This document shows positions 19,057-28,147 of a stretch of DNA of 28,147 nucleotides, in pieces. The DNA lies in NCBI RefSeq assembly GCF_000003815.2, contig NC_049989.1, forward strand, positions 22,375,407 to 22,403,553, read 5' to 3'. Position 1 is the stretch's first letter. Each line of letters opens with the position of its first letter. Under the pieces are notes generated by a model, which did no database searches, had not been told where the DNA came from, and saw only the letters and a list, made by a program, of their open reading frames with translations. Both the position numbers and the translations under genes were made by a program. The DNA comes from Branchiostoma floridae (taxonomy: Eukaryota > Chordata > Leptocardii > Amphioxiformes > Branchiostomatidae).

Positions 19057-19209
19057 TTAGGCAGCCTGACCTCTAATCTGACCTCTAAACCTAGTCCAAC
19101 CACTATCTATGCGGGCATCGAACATTAGACGCTCCCCGACACGCACATACGACGCGACGCGCCCCGACACGTTCAGAAGTTCTTGGACAGAAGAGCCGAG
19201 ATCTGCCAT
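19057..19209 (-). other. Conserved short minus-strand frame in a CpG-rich block, unit 3
   Basis: A 50-codon frame begins MADLGSSVQELLNVSGRVAS, with ATG in good context on the minus strand. It shares its first ten residues, and residues 13-29, with the unit 2 copy (6193-6086) and then diverges. It may be a first exon from a bidirectional promoter. I do not recognise a family. Confidence 0.2.
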
Positions 19210-19364
19210 CCCTCCGCACCTTGGTGAGTCCTCCTGTTTCTCCCCAGTCCTGCGCATGCGTCATAGATGGTGTCATTTCTGCATTTACGGATGAAAAAAG
19301 TTGTTGGAACAAAAGTTTGGTTTCAGCGACAAAACACTGGCCACTACGTCACTTCAAAATGGCG
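19135..19364 (+). promoter_or_regulatory. Candidate CpG-rich promoter and leader exon of LRR-C
   Basis: It is the same arrangement as 6110-6350: CpG-rich block, GTGAGT donor at 19224, TACGTCAC (19345-19352) and AAAATGGCG (19356-19364). Keeping these motifs while the surroundings vary supports a control region. The donor could splice to the acceptor at 22365. Confidence 0.3.
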
Positions 19365-20637
19365 ACGAGGAAACATCAGCCAAAAATACTGCCAGAACGG
19401 TTCCTTCTGTAATCTTACAGCCAATTTGTTTATAAATGTTCTTTGCATCTCATTAGTTATGATTCCCAAACATGTTCAAGGGAGATCTGAACGTGAAATA
19501 TGCCTGAACCTTAGTTTCACTTTTGTCAGTCTCACATTCTGTCATAAGGTGACAGAACAAAAGTAACACAACGCTAGTGCGAAAAAGATTGATGTTTCAT
19601 CAATGGAGTCGGGACAATACTTCATGATCATTCACTGTATTCTGCGTCTGCAGTCATGGGGACGTACGCGACCACATATATATAAAATATCTGAGGAAAA
19701 CTGTAGCAGTTCGGACACCTGTAGCTGAGCTTGTAAGATTAACGTACCGTCCTTGGCGGATTTGTTGAAGTGTACGTAAATCAGGCGGGGCACCATTCCA
19801 GGTCATTCACCTGTTCAGGTCAGACTGTAAGGTTTAATTCTACATCCTGCCCGAAGCTAGGTACTCTTTCTTACTTTCTAACCTTTCTTACCTTTGGCTC
19901 ACTTTGCGCACAAGGTTGGGGAAAACCGCATTTCTTTTAATTTCTTTTCAATCATTTCCACTGTACATGTACACTGTAAGTGGAGAATGTTTCCTCAGTG
20001 TCAGTGAAATGGGAAGTTAGTAGCCCCCGTTGCAGACGTCGAGTTTGCCGTGAAAAAGATTTTGCCCCGCCTTCTAAACAGCATCGTCAGTGGCAAAAAC
20101 ACGGGGTACTTGTGTATAAGAAGCTTAAGATAAAACAAACAAACATCCGTGCCATTCTGGGCTGTGGTTCATGTTAAGCCCCCCCCCCCCCATTATGTGC
20201 AACTTTAAACAAGCATAGATCACATGAATCTTTAGAGATACAGTGTAATACAAATTCTGTGCGTTTCTCGGAGTTGCTTATGTCAGCAACACATTCATGA
20301 AAGCCCGCCAGCCTGCTGTTCTCTAGTTTCATTCCTGCTATAAAAAAACCTCTACGTTTGTCAACAAGACGATTTTTTTCTAACATGGCGAAGCCAGGCA
20401 CCACGAAAGGATGTTTTATGCACAATCCATGAAGATTTTGTGACGTTTATCTTTCTGTTTATAGTAGAAGTCTGAAGCGGCTTTTTGTGACTGTGTAAAG
20501 TCGGCATGTCCTTAACCTGCCTGACCCCTACCTCAGCAGAGAGTAGTCTGCCCAAGTTACCGCCCAGTTGCCCTTTCCAGTGGTGCGTCATGGCTTTGTG
20601 TTGTCATGATATGTATGCTACACTCACTAACCTTCCT
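19365..20637. other. Conserved upstream region of LRR-C, left part
   Basis: It aligns with 6349-7652 of unit 2 with small indels, including the 13-C run near 20179. No gene is seen. Confidence 0.5.
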
Positions 20638-21637
20638 GTAACCAGATTTATCTTATAATTCTGTTGTGAATAATGTGAGAAGTTTGACCGCCTCTCTCTC
20701 TCTGAAGTAAGAGGGGTTACTTTTACTTTTATTACAAACAATCGCCCCCTATACAATAATGTAGTCTTCCGGAACACCTCCATCTTTGCAAAGGGATTTT
20801 GTAAGATTCATTTTTGCTCAGACTGTGTACTGTGTACTCTGCTGTCCCTCCCCGCAAAGTTTGTGCTCCTCTTTCGATAAGCTGAGGGAACCGTTATAGA
20901 AATTTGTAACGCCAATGGTAGGCCAAGCCCCCATTACCGTGGAAACCAGCTTGTTAGCATGTTACTGCCGGCACCAAGCCTCAGACGGTGGGTGAGAAAT
21001 GAGATTCCCTCTTCCACCATCTGTGGTGCCTTGTGTGAAGGGAGCAAAACCATTCTGACTGTCCCTCCTGTATGCCCCATGTTCCTGTCAAAGGTTCTGC
21101 AGCAGGCACATTTATGTAGTGGAACATTTTCTACACATTCCTTTCTCAGCATAGTCAACAATCAGAAAAACAACATAAACATCATTAATAAAACTGCGCA
21201 TGCATAGTTGGCTTTTTATTAAACTTCTATAGCAATCCCTACATTTAAAAAAATGATTTCCAAGGGGACCCAAATCAATCAAAAGAAACTTAACAATAAT
21301 CACGTAACATAAAACGTAAGTAATCACAGATAGGGGTAATGACTTAGCTAATGAACTCAACATTAGTTAAGTTAAACACTAACATCTCAAGATTATTAAT
21401 CTCCTCACAACAATGATATAAATAGAACAGAGCAAAACATAAACAAACTTCGAAATCAAGGTCATTTGAAAACAAATTACTAGGCTATTGATCAGAGGAG
21501 CCAAAGGTCAGATTGTAAGGCTCGTTTGAATGGATTCAAATTCAATAAATTCTGATTTTGTCGTTAGTTTAACTTTAAGGGAACTGTAGTTAGAGACCGC
21601 TCTGAAGGCAAATGTTCGTTGGCCTGTTCGAGATGTG
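20638..21637. mobile_element. About 1 kb insertion specific to unit 3, unclassified
   Basis: Unit 2 runs from 'gctacactcact' straight to 'actttggtctgtgtaactg' (about 7640-7675). In unit 3 about 1 kb lies between these points. It has no obvious long terminal inverted repeats and no recognisable protein. The largest frame (20959-21207, plus) is 82 codons and holds AATAAA near its end. It may be a transposon fragment, or ancestral DNA lost from unit 2. Confidence 0.4.
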
Positions 21638-22350
21638 TACTTTGGTCTGTGTAACTGTTGAGCCTGTCTGGTGTTATAACTGTGTATTTGACTGTTACAG
21701 TTATAGCTGTTTACAGCCTTGGCCTGTGTGGCAGTCTATTGTTGCATGGGGGGGGGGGGGAGATGGCTGAAATATGCTGTATTTGCTCTCAAGCAAATGC
21801 CTACTTTTGTTGCGTTATCTGTATGGCCGTACGTAAAAACAATATACACCCTTCAGTGTATGATATGAATTAACCTCAAATGCTCTTATTTTCTTATAGA
21901 CATCGTGGCCTTGACTTAAGAACTGCAGGTAATTGTGCCCTGTGTCATATTCAGTCTACAACGAGAGGCGAACCCAAGAATCGCTGTCCAGGTGCGTGGA
22001 TTGAAGTCAGGTTCATCCTGTAATAGTGCAAAGAAGCCTTTTGGATAGGGTTATTCTGTCAATATTCCAGGTTTTTAAAAAAATACAAGAAGTCACCACA
22101 GATCTAGAGTCTGGTGTTGTTTTGACGAAACCAAATCAATCAGAAATCATCTTGTCAATCGTTATGTATGAACTTGATTATATACAATTAAAAGCCAATA
22201 CATATTTCGTCTCCAAGTATTCCAATGAAATAACCCTTACGTGCAAAAGTGTAAAAGAGGAAAAGGTATTATTATCAATAGAAAATCAGCCGTAACATCA
22301 GCCATTTTCATTTTGCTTCAGTCACAAATAATACCTGATAGAGGATACAA
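21638..22350. other. Conserved upstream region of LRR-C, right part
   Basis: It aligns with 7660-8250 of unit 2. A G13 run at 21748-21760 replaces the mixed purines of unit 2 and destroys the frame there. No gene is supported. Confidence 0.5.
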
Positions 22351-22365
22351 ATTTTCCTATTTTAG
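22351..22365 (+). promoter_or_regulatory. 3' splice acceptor before the LRR-C coding exon
   Basis: 'attttcctattttag' ends with AG at 22364-22365, 29 bases before ATG 22395. It is equivalent in place to the acceptors of LRR-A and LRR-B. Confidence 0.55.
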
Positions 22366-22394
22366 TTGAAAAGAGAAAGCCTTGAGAGATCAAC

Positions 22395-23048
22395 ATGATG
22401 GTGAAGACACTGCTGGTTCTGCTGCTGATCGCCCTGAAGGAGGCTGGGACAAGCAGTTGCGGTGGCGGTGGTGATTGCAGCTCAAGAGGTCTCACCAGTG
22501 TTCCACAAAACCTAACTGTGTCTTTTTATTTTGATTTGCATAACAATAGCATCACCACCTTACATCCGGATGATTTCTATGAGTATAGTAACAACATACT
22601 TTATTTAGACCTTAGATCCAACCAGATCTCAATAATCAATATTGGAACATTTGTGGACCAAATTGACCTGTTGGAAATATACCTTTCCGACAATCGGTTG
22701 TCTAGTCTTCAAGCTGGCATTTTTAATAGTAACCTGTTTAAGTTACACCTTGACGATAATCAGTTGTCTAGTCTTCAAGCCAACGTATTTGAGGGCCTCA
22801 ACCTGAGGGAATTGTACCTTCACCAGAATCAGTTGACCAGCCTCCAGGCTGACATGTTTCCTGTTCTGGCCTCCATTTCTACTGTTGTCCTTCACGACAA
22901 CCCCTGGCAGTGTGACTGTAACATGCTTCCCTTTAAACAAATGATGACAGGTTATTATGGCTTCGAAAGCCAGATCATATGTGCTGGACCTGCTAATCTT
23001 GCCGGGAAAAGCTTGCTAAACGATGTAACAACTGAAGATCTGATCTGA
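22395..23048 (+). CDS. LRR-C: LRR protein truncated by TGA at the last LRRCT cysteine
   Basis: The product is 217 aa. The signal peptide (MMVKTLLVLLLIALKEAGTS) is intact. The LRRNT is reduced to two cysteines (CGGGGDC) where LRR-B has four. Five LRRs follow, close to those of LRR-B in framework but changed at strand positions (FKLHLDD against LQLYLND; LEIYLSD against FELHLSN). The LRRCT begins NPWQCDC. Codon 218 is TGA where LRR-B has TGC, so the fourth LRRCT cysteine and the whole basic tail are lost. The sequence behind is still open in the same frame for 61 codons. It is probably a young pseudogene or null allele. A short secreted LRR protein without tail, or an assembly error, are the alternatives. 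Confidence 0.75.
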   Translation: MMVKTLLVLLLIALKEAGTSSCGGGGDCSSRGLTSVPQNLTVSFYFDLHNNSITTLHPDDFYEYSNNILYLDLRSNQISIINIGTFVDQIDLLEIYLSDNRLSSLQAGIFNSNLFKLHLDDNQLSSLQANVFEGLNLRELYLHQNQLTSLQADMFPVLASISTVVLHDNPWQCDCNMLPFKQMMTGYYGFESQIICAGPANLAGKSLLNDVTTEDLI

Positions 23049-23234
23049 CCTTGTAGTACCTATTGGAAGAATTGTGTCACCATACAGTTTTGGAAAAAAG
23101 CTAGTTGCAAGAGAGGGTGCAGTAATTGTCGCAGGAAATGCAGTAAATGCACAAAAAAGTTTCGGAAGGTGTGTCCAGATAAAAGTACGCGTTGGAGCAC
23201 GTGTCTCACAGATCTCAGGAACAACTGCACCTAA
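23046..23234 (+). pseudogene. Stranded ten-Cys tail of LRR-C behind the TGA
   Basis: Reading on in the LRR-C frame gives 61 sense codons and TAA at 23232-23234, the position equivalent to the LRR-B stop. All ten tail cysteines keep the spacing of LRR-B, and the basic character is kept. Apart from the TGA itself there is no frameshift or second stop, so the break is recent or the tail is still under constraint. TGA is followed by C, a context known to be leaky, but readthrough is speculation. Confidence 0.75.
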
Positions 23235-23317
23235 AGACATAATTCTAAACAGCATAAAACAGCCTTTAAAACAAGTTTCATAAGCTCTAAAACTGGTGTC
23301 TCAATCGCTAAAACAGG

Positions 23318-23946
23318 TGCCTACCCAAAACTGTAGGTACATGTAGGTTTAGAGGTGCCTGCCCAAAACTGTAGGTACATGCGGGTTTAGAGGTGCCTAC
23401 CCAAAACTGTAGGTACATGTAGGTTTAGAGGAGCCTGCCCAAAACTGTAGGTATATGTAGGTTTAGGTGTCTACCCAAAACTGTAGGTACGTGTAGGTTT
23501 AGAGGTGCCTACCCAAAACTGTAGGCACATGTAGCTTTAAAGAGGTACCTACCCAAAACTGTAGGTACACGTAGGTTTAGGGGTGCCTACCCAAAACTGT
23601 GGGTACATGTAGGTTTGGAGGTGGCTACCCAAAACTGTAGGTACATGTAGGTTTAGAGGTGTCTACCCAAAACTGTAGGTACATGTAGGTTTAGAGGTGT
23701 CTACCCAAAACTGTAGGTACGTGTAAGTTTAGTGATGCCTACCCAAAACTGTAGGCACATGTAGGTTTAGAGGTGCTCACCAAAACTGTAGTTTCATGCA
23801 GGTTTAGAGGTGCCTACCCAAAACTGTAGGTACATGTAGGTTTAGAGGTGTCTACCCAAAACTGTAGGTACATGTAGGTTTAGTGATGCCTACCCAAAAC
23901 TGTAGGCACATGTAGGTTTAGAGGTGCTCACCAAAACTGTAGTTTT
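23318..23946 (+). repeat. 38-bp minisatellite after LRR-C, first block (about 16 units)
   Basis: This is the common 38-bp family. Several units read GTAGGCAC in place of GTAGGTAC, which pairs perfectly with GTGCCTAC of the same unit and keeps the possible hairpin. Confidence 0.9.
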
Positions 23947-24190
23947 AAAAGCAGGTGTCAAAAGCTCCAAAACAGGTGTCACAAGCTCTAAACAGGTGTC
24001 ACAAGCTCTAAAACAGGTGTGACTAGCTCTTTAAAAGGTGTGACTAGCTCTAAAACAGGTGTCACAAGCTCTGAAACAGGTGTCACAAGCTCTTAAACAG
24101 GTGTCACAATATCTAAAACAGGTGTCACAAGCTCTAAAATAGGTGTCACAAGCTCTTGAATGGGTATTACAAGCTCTAAACCAGTTGTCT
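23947..24190 (+). repeat. 21-bp minisatellite after LRR-C (about 12 units)
   Basis: Units read 'aaaacaggtgtcacaagctct' less one base in places, in clean tandem order. It is related to the decayed array behind LRR-A (2205-2580). Here it lies between two 38-bp blocks. Confidence 0.9.
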
Positions 24191-24214
24191 ATAGCTGTTT
24201 GGAGCTACCTGGCT

Positions 24215-24990
24215 CAAATCGAGGTACATATAAGTTTAGAACTGCCTGCCTAAGACTGTAGGTACATGAAGGTTTAGAACTGCTTGTCTAAAACTGGTAG
24301 GTTTACAGATGCCTACCAAAACTGTAGGTACATGATCGTTTAGAACAGCAGATCCAAGACTGTTGGTACGTGTAGTTTTAGAGACGCCTGCCCGAAACTG
24401 TAGTTTTAGAGACGCCTGCCCGAAACTGTAGGTTTAGAGGTGCTTACCCAAAACTGTAGGTTTAGAGGTGCTTACCCAAAACTGTAGGTACGCGTAGAAT
24501 TAGAGGTACCTGCCCAAAACCGAGACATGAAGGTTAGAGCAACCTATCCAAAACTGTAGGTACATGAAGGTTAGAGGTACGTGCTCAAAACTGTAGGTAC
24601 ATGTAGGTTAAGAGGTACCTACCCATAACTATAGGTACCTGTAGGTTTAAAGGTATCTACCCAAAACTGCAGTTACACGTAGGTTTAGAGATGCCTACCC
24701 AAAACTGCAGTTACATGTAGGTTTAGAGATGCCTACCCAAAACTATAGGTACATGTAGGTTTAGAGGTGCCTACCCACAACCGCAGGTATATATAGGTTT
24801 AGAGGGGCCTCCCGAAAACTGTAGGTACATGTTAATTTAGGGGTACCTACCCAAAACTGTAGGAACATGTAGGTTTAGAGGTGCCTTTTCACAACCGCAG
24901 GTACATGTAATGTACATGTGATGTACATGTGATCAACCAATGATGCATGCGAACGATTGATTGTACATGTAGGTTTAGAGGAGCCTACCC
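24215..24990 (+). repeat. 38-bp minisatellite after LRR-C, second, degenerate block
   Basis: About 20 diverged units of the 38-bp family, with deletions and a short 'tgtacatgtgatgtacatgt' stretch near 24912-24931. Higher divergence than the first block suggests an older array. Confidence 0.8.
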
Positions 24991-24991
24991 C

Positions 24992-25067
24992 ATAGCCTGA
25001 GTACCATCCTCCGTAGTGACCGCTGGCTCAATACTTTCGTTTGCTAACCTCTTGGTACTCAGGCTAT
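24992..25067. mobile_element. 76-bp MITE-like element inside the minisatellite
   Basis: Perfect 15-bp terminal inverted repeats, 'atagcctgagtacca' (24992-25006) and its complement (25053-25067), enclose 46 bases. 'cctacc' stands just outside each end but belongs to the array, so a target duplication is not certain. There is no coding capacity; it would need a transposase from elsewhere. Confidence 0.65.
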
Positions 25068-25079
25068 ACCTACCGTTTA

Positions 25080-26380
25080 GAGGAAGGAACCTGCCAAAAG
25101 CTGTAGCTTACAGAATATTTGACGAAAATAGTCCCACAGGACCAGACAACTAATTAAAACGAATCTGTAGTGGAAAAGCCTTCCTATGCACTAGGAGCTG
25201 CTGCTCTAGATGCATGTTATGGAGCTGGTCATGTACAGAGTATCATGTACTTGTACTAGATTTAGAAATGTAGGAAAGAACATTTTGGCCCATTGTTCCA
25301 AAAGATGAAAATGACGATAAATCATGATTCAAAATCCCACAAGGATGAAAATAAACAAATATGTTAGCTATACTGACAACAGAACTGGTCCACAAGTAAT
25401 GATGTATATTAGTCCGACAAATATGAGAACATCCATTTGAAAACAGTAGTTTCCACAAGTCTATTGAATGTCAGTGAGACTGGCTACCTGTAATATGGTC
25501 GGGCATCAAAATATCTTTGTTACTTGCTCTCCAACCACGCTAGAATACCTACACGTATATATGTGAAACCACCAACTAGATCGTCATTATGTTTGCCCGA
25601 TGGGCCGTTTAAATAATGGGAACTCTTATTTCATGTACATCATACTGAGATGGTTACAGGGTCTGAGAGAGAGAGAACTTAAAATCTGTTCAAATGTCTG
25701 AATATCGACGAAGAATGTAGACTGCAGGATACGAGAACCACTGATGTACTATCAATGTTTGATCAAAAGAATTTATTTCAAAGAAAACCACAGAAGACCA
25801 TTAATAACCAACCATTGCCATAGCAATATTTACACTGACGAAAATCGGTATATTTACCATATAGGATTATCATGATCAATATACTATGTTATGGTAAAAT
25901 TTAGAGACATTTGGTGCACTGCCGAATTTGTTTGGTTTGTTACTTGAATGTTACATTTAACGTGTATTAATTTTATCCTCTTGCAACTGTACTAATCACA
26001 TTATTTTTAGGGTGAATAAGTGACAATTTTATTACTTTAAATTACGACGATTCAAGTTTAGATTACATTTCTGGGTTCAGGTTTAATCCGTTATTCTTTG
26101 TTATTTGAGTGATATAAGAACTAACATCATGTACATTAGTAATTGTTCAACTTTCACACAGAACAGAAGTTTAGCATATTGTTAATTTTACTGACGACTT
26201 TGTGATCAAAGGATATATCTTTTAAGATTTAGTATCATTATCATATAACTGCATTTCGACTTTGTTTTAAAAGAATTGTTAAATTCAGGAAATGGAATTT
26301 TATTTTCTTCAGATACTAATTTACTAATAGATACTAATTTCCCGAACATCTAAAAAACACATCATACTGGCAACCTCCCC
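25080..26380. other. Conserved 3' flank, unit 3, no gene
   Basis: It is a diverged counterpart of 3066-4190 and 14745-16000. Anchors are 'tagactgcaggata' near 25719 and 'ttactgacgactttgtgatcaaagga' in part near 26188. No gene is seen. Confidence 0.5.
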
Positions 26381-26391
26381 ATGGGGCAGTA

Positions 26392-26735
26392 ACATTCTGA
26401 TAAACCCCTGGGTACCCCCAAACATCCCTAACATTTCATACATACACAGCAACAATGTCCTGATAAACCCCTGGGTACCCCCAAACATTTCATACATACG
26501 CAGCAACAATATCCTGATAAACCCCTGGGTACCCCCAAACATTTCATACATACACAGCAACAATGTCCTGATAAACCCCTGGGTACCCCCAAATATCCCC
26601 AACATCTCATACATGCGCAGCAACAATATCCTGATAAACCCCTGGGTACCCCCCAACATTTCATACATACACAGCTGTATGTCCTGATAGACCCCTGAGC
26701 ACCCTCAAATATCCCTAACATTTTGATGCTCATAA
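26392..26735. repeat. 54/63-bp tandem repeat in the unit 3 flank
   Basis: 'taaacccctggg' or a close variant starts at 26401, 26464, 26518, 26572, 26635 and 26688, giving spacings of 63, 54, 54, 63 and 53. The longer units carry 9 extra bases ('atccctaac'). Units 1 and 2 have a single copy of the source sequence (near 4230-4285 in unit 1). Both lengths are multiples of three, which makes long minus-strand frames by chance. Confidence 0.85.
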
Positions 26736-26902
26736 ATGTTCAGATACAGACTAACACGTTTCTGTTTGTATCAATTCTTGCTAGAATTTACAAACTTCAT
26801 CATGGTTATATAAGAAAGTTATGTACAATTTATACTACCTGTATATCCACATATTGTTGTTAAAAACATTTAAGGCAAATAAGGAGCTCGACTATTTGAA
26901 GC

Positions 26903-27036
26903 TATAGTACTATTTATCATAGGGACTGTCATTCTCGTATGACTGTTTAGCCACAGTCGACGCTGTAGGGCTGATATCAATTAGGATTTTACCATGGTCA
27001 ATATTGACCGAAGGAGGCCATATATAGTACTATTTA
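26903..27036. mobile_element. Insertion of about 106 bp flanked by 14-bp direct repeats
   Basis: 'tatagtactattta' occurs at 26903-26916 and 27023-27036. Units 1 and 2 have only one related copy ('tagtactatt'), followed directly by the 'acaact' flank. The insert contains the 14-bp palindrome 'ggtcaatattgacc' (about 26997-27010). It is probably a short transposed sequence with its target duplication. Confidence 0.55.
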
Positions 27037-27094
27037 CAACTACAGTTTGCGGTGATAAAAGTTGAGTAAACGATAGAGGTGATGATACAAGTTG

Positions 27095-27175
27095 AATAAA
27101 GTTCCAAAGGGGAACTGAAAGTTTGTGCCTCCGTTGTTGTTCATGACGGATGTGTGTGGTGCAGGTGTGTCTGTT
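27095..27175 (+). terminator. Conserved 3'-end element, unit 3
   Basis: AATAAA (27095-27100), the AGTTCC-aaagg-GGAACT palindrome (27100-27116) and a GT-rich run ('tgtgtggtgcaggtgtgtct') are kept as in units 1 and 2. Confidence 0.45.
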
Positions 27176-27233
27176 CTAGGTCATCCTACAGAAGGGCTAA
27201 CACAATATCAACAGTTGCATGGCCTTAAAACAG

Positions 27234-27397
27234 TAGTCTCCAAGCAGACCCAACGGTGCCTTAGAGATAGTATCAAAGCTTCCAAAGGAGTATAGCCGGC
27301 CAAAGGGAGATAGCCGGCTAAGGGAGTCAAACGGGCACCTGTTGCCGGCCAGCTTTGATACTATTTCTAAGGCACCGTAGGATCTGCTTGGAGACTA
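27234..27397. mobile_element. 160-bp MITE with 45-bp terminal inverted repeats and TA duplication
   Basis: TIRs at 27236-27280 and 27351-27395 begin 'gtctccaagcaga' and differ at only three of 45 positions. TA stands at both ends (27234-27235, 27396-27397), as for Tc1/mariner-type elements. The centre carries a repeated 'tagccggc' motif. It is non-coding. Confidence 0.8.
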
Positions 27398-27438
27398 TTA
27401 AAACAGCAGTTAAGAGGAAAGTGTGTCGATTAAGCTTA

Positions 27439-27800
27439 GGCATCTGGGTAATAAGATATGCCAAATGGCAGTTGTTCTAGTAACTTTATATAATTCTGGA
27501 GACAGTCAGACGTTTCAGGCAGCATCCACTATCTGCTGACGAAAGTTACTGACCGTTTCCAAAATCATATTGCATTACTGGAGTTACCGCCACTTGGCGT
27601 ATCTTAGTACCTGGATAAGTAATCTTCATAGAAGTATCCATGACTCAATGCTCAAGAAAGCAGTGTGGCCGACACTACAAACTCATGTAGAGTCGTCGAT
27701 GAAGGTTAGACATCCAGGTAATAAGATGCCCAAAAAGGCAGTTACTCAAGCTGAATGAATAAATCATATCCAGTTGCTTGAGTCACTGCTTTTTGGCCAA
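27439..27800. repeat. Dispersed-repeat remnant with direct and inverted copies
   Basis: 'catctgggtaataagat' at 27441 recurs as 'catccaggtaataagat' at 27711, each followed by a 'ggcagtt' block. 'gcccaaaaaggcagttactc' (from 27728) is inverted with few mismatches at 27776-27798. 'cagacgtttcaggcagcatc' between them resembles motifs I know only from invertebrate repeats. The 62-codon plus frame at 27570-27758 is probably part of it. Class not determined. Confidence 0.4.
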
Positions 27801-28147
27801 ATGTAGGGTCAATAACAACATCAGGACCAACTCCTGCTCCTTCCTCCCCATTGTCAGATAAATCTTTAATATTGTGGAAAACGGCTGAACAATATTAAAT
27901 GAATTATCCACACAAACACAAGGAAGTAATCAATCTACGTTTTCAGTAATTGTTACTTCCCAGAAACGGAGCAAAAATGTGAAGTTCAACGTAAAGCTGA
28001 AAAAGTAATTAAGTGCTAGTGCATAGCTTATGTTTTTACCAACAGCTAACCAACTTGTGGTGCCTTGATGTTGCCGCCCCTCTGGTCTGGACACAAATAC
28101 ATGATGATACATCAGTCAAAGGTCATGACTTCAGACAGAAACAATTT
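27801..28147. other. Right end of window, no feature seen
   Basis: AT-rich DNA with no gene, repeat or structure I can support. Confidence 0.5.

Noticed and set aside
20959-21207. 82-codon frame in the 1-kb insertion
   Set aside because: No recognisable domain, and a minus-strand frame of similar length overlaps it. There is no support beyond length.
23046-23048. Selenocysteine at the LRR-C TGA
   Set aside because: The position is a structural disulfide cysteine in a secreted LRR cap, no SECIS-like element was recognised behind it, and relatives use TGC. A nonsense change is simpler.
860-23234. A lamprey-type incomplete germline VLR locus assembled by cassette insertion
   Set aside because: LRR-A and LRR-B are complete in the germline sequence, and no separate donor cassettes were found in the window. 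The VLR likeness is one of protein layout and variable sites only.
26324-26733. Two overlapping repetitive minus-strand frames (114 and 101 codons)
   Set aside because: They arise from the 54/63-bp tandem repeat, whose unit lengths are multiples of three. There is no family match and they are absent from the other units.

Overview
The window is nuclear DNA from an invertebrate animal, most likely a cephalochordate (amphioxus, Branchiostoma). The reasons are AT-rich intergenic DNA, intron-type splice signals, many small transposons and minisatellites, a serine-dehydratase exon, and secreted leucine-rich-repeat (LRR) proteins laid out like the agnathan variable lymphocyte receptors (VLRs). The species call is inference. 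Three N runs (8251-8373, 10653-10752, 12299-12880) show a draft scaffold.

The core is a tandem family of plus-strand LRR genes, each with its whole reading frame in one exon just after a 3' splice site: LRR-A (860-2179, intact, 439 aa), LRR-B (8473-9378, intact, 301 aa), LRR-B' (12881-13690, 5' end lost in Ns) and LRR-C (22395-23048, cut short by an in-frame TGA). All encode a signal peptide, LRRNT, LRRs and LRRCT, then a very basic tail with ten conserved cysteines. LRR-A also has a Thr/Pro-rich stalk before the tail. LRR-C has lost the tail behind its TGA.

Each gene sits in a repeated genomic unit. The upstream part (about 5735-8470 and 18027-22390) has a TCGG-rich edge and a CpG-rich promoter-like block. 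Behind each gene come minisatellites of 37-38 bp and 21 bp units, then a long conserved 3' flank ending in AATAAA, a small palindrome and a GT-rich stretch (about 4557, 16305, 27095). The units differ by mobile insertions: a hairpin element, two MITEs, a retroelement remnant and a 1-kb unclassified insertion.

The block 6568-10652 and the block 10754-15111 are nearly identical, and both end within a base or two of an exactly 100-N gap. I read this as one locus present twice because two contigs or haplotypes were not merged, so LRR-B and LRR-B' are probably one gene. Between units 1 and 2 is an orphan terminal exon of a serine-dehydratase gene on the minus strand (5504-5697).

The most interesting biology is the set of secreted VLR-like LRR proteins joined to a cationic ten-cysteine tail. 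In LRR-A the LRR modules are almost identical at DNA level except at the beta-strand positions that form the binding face.
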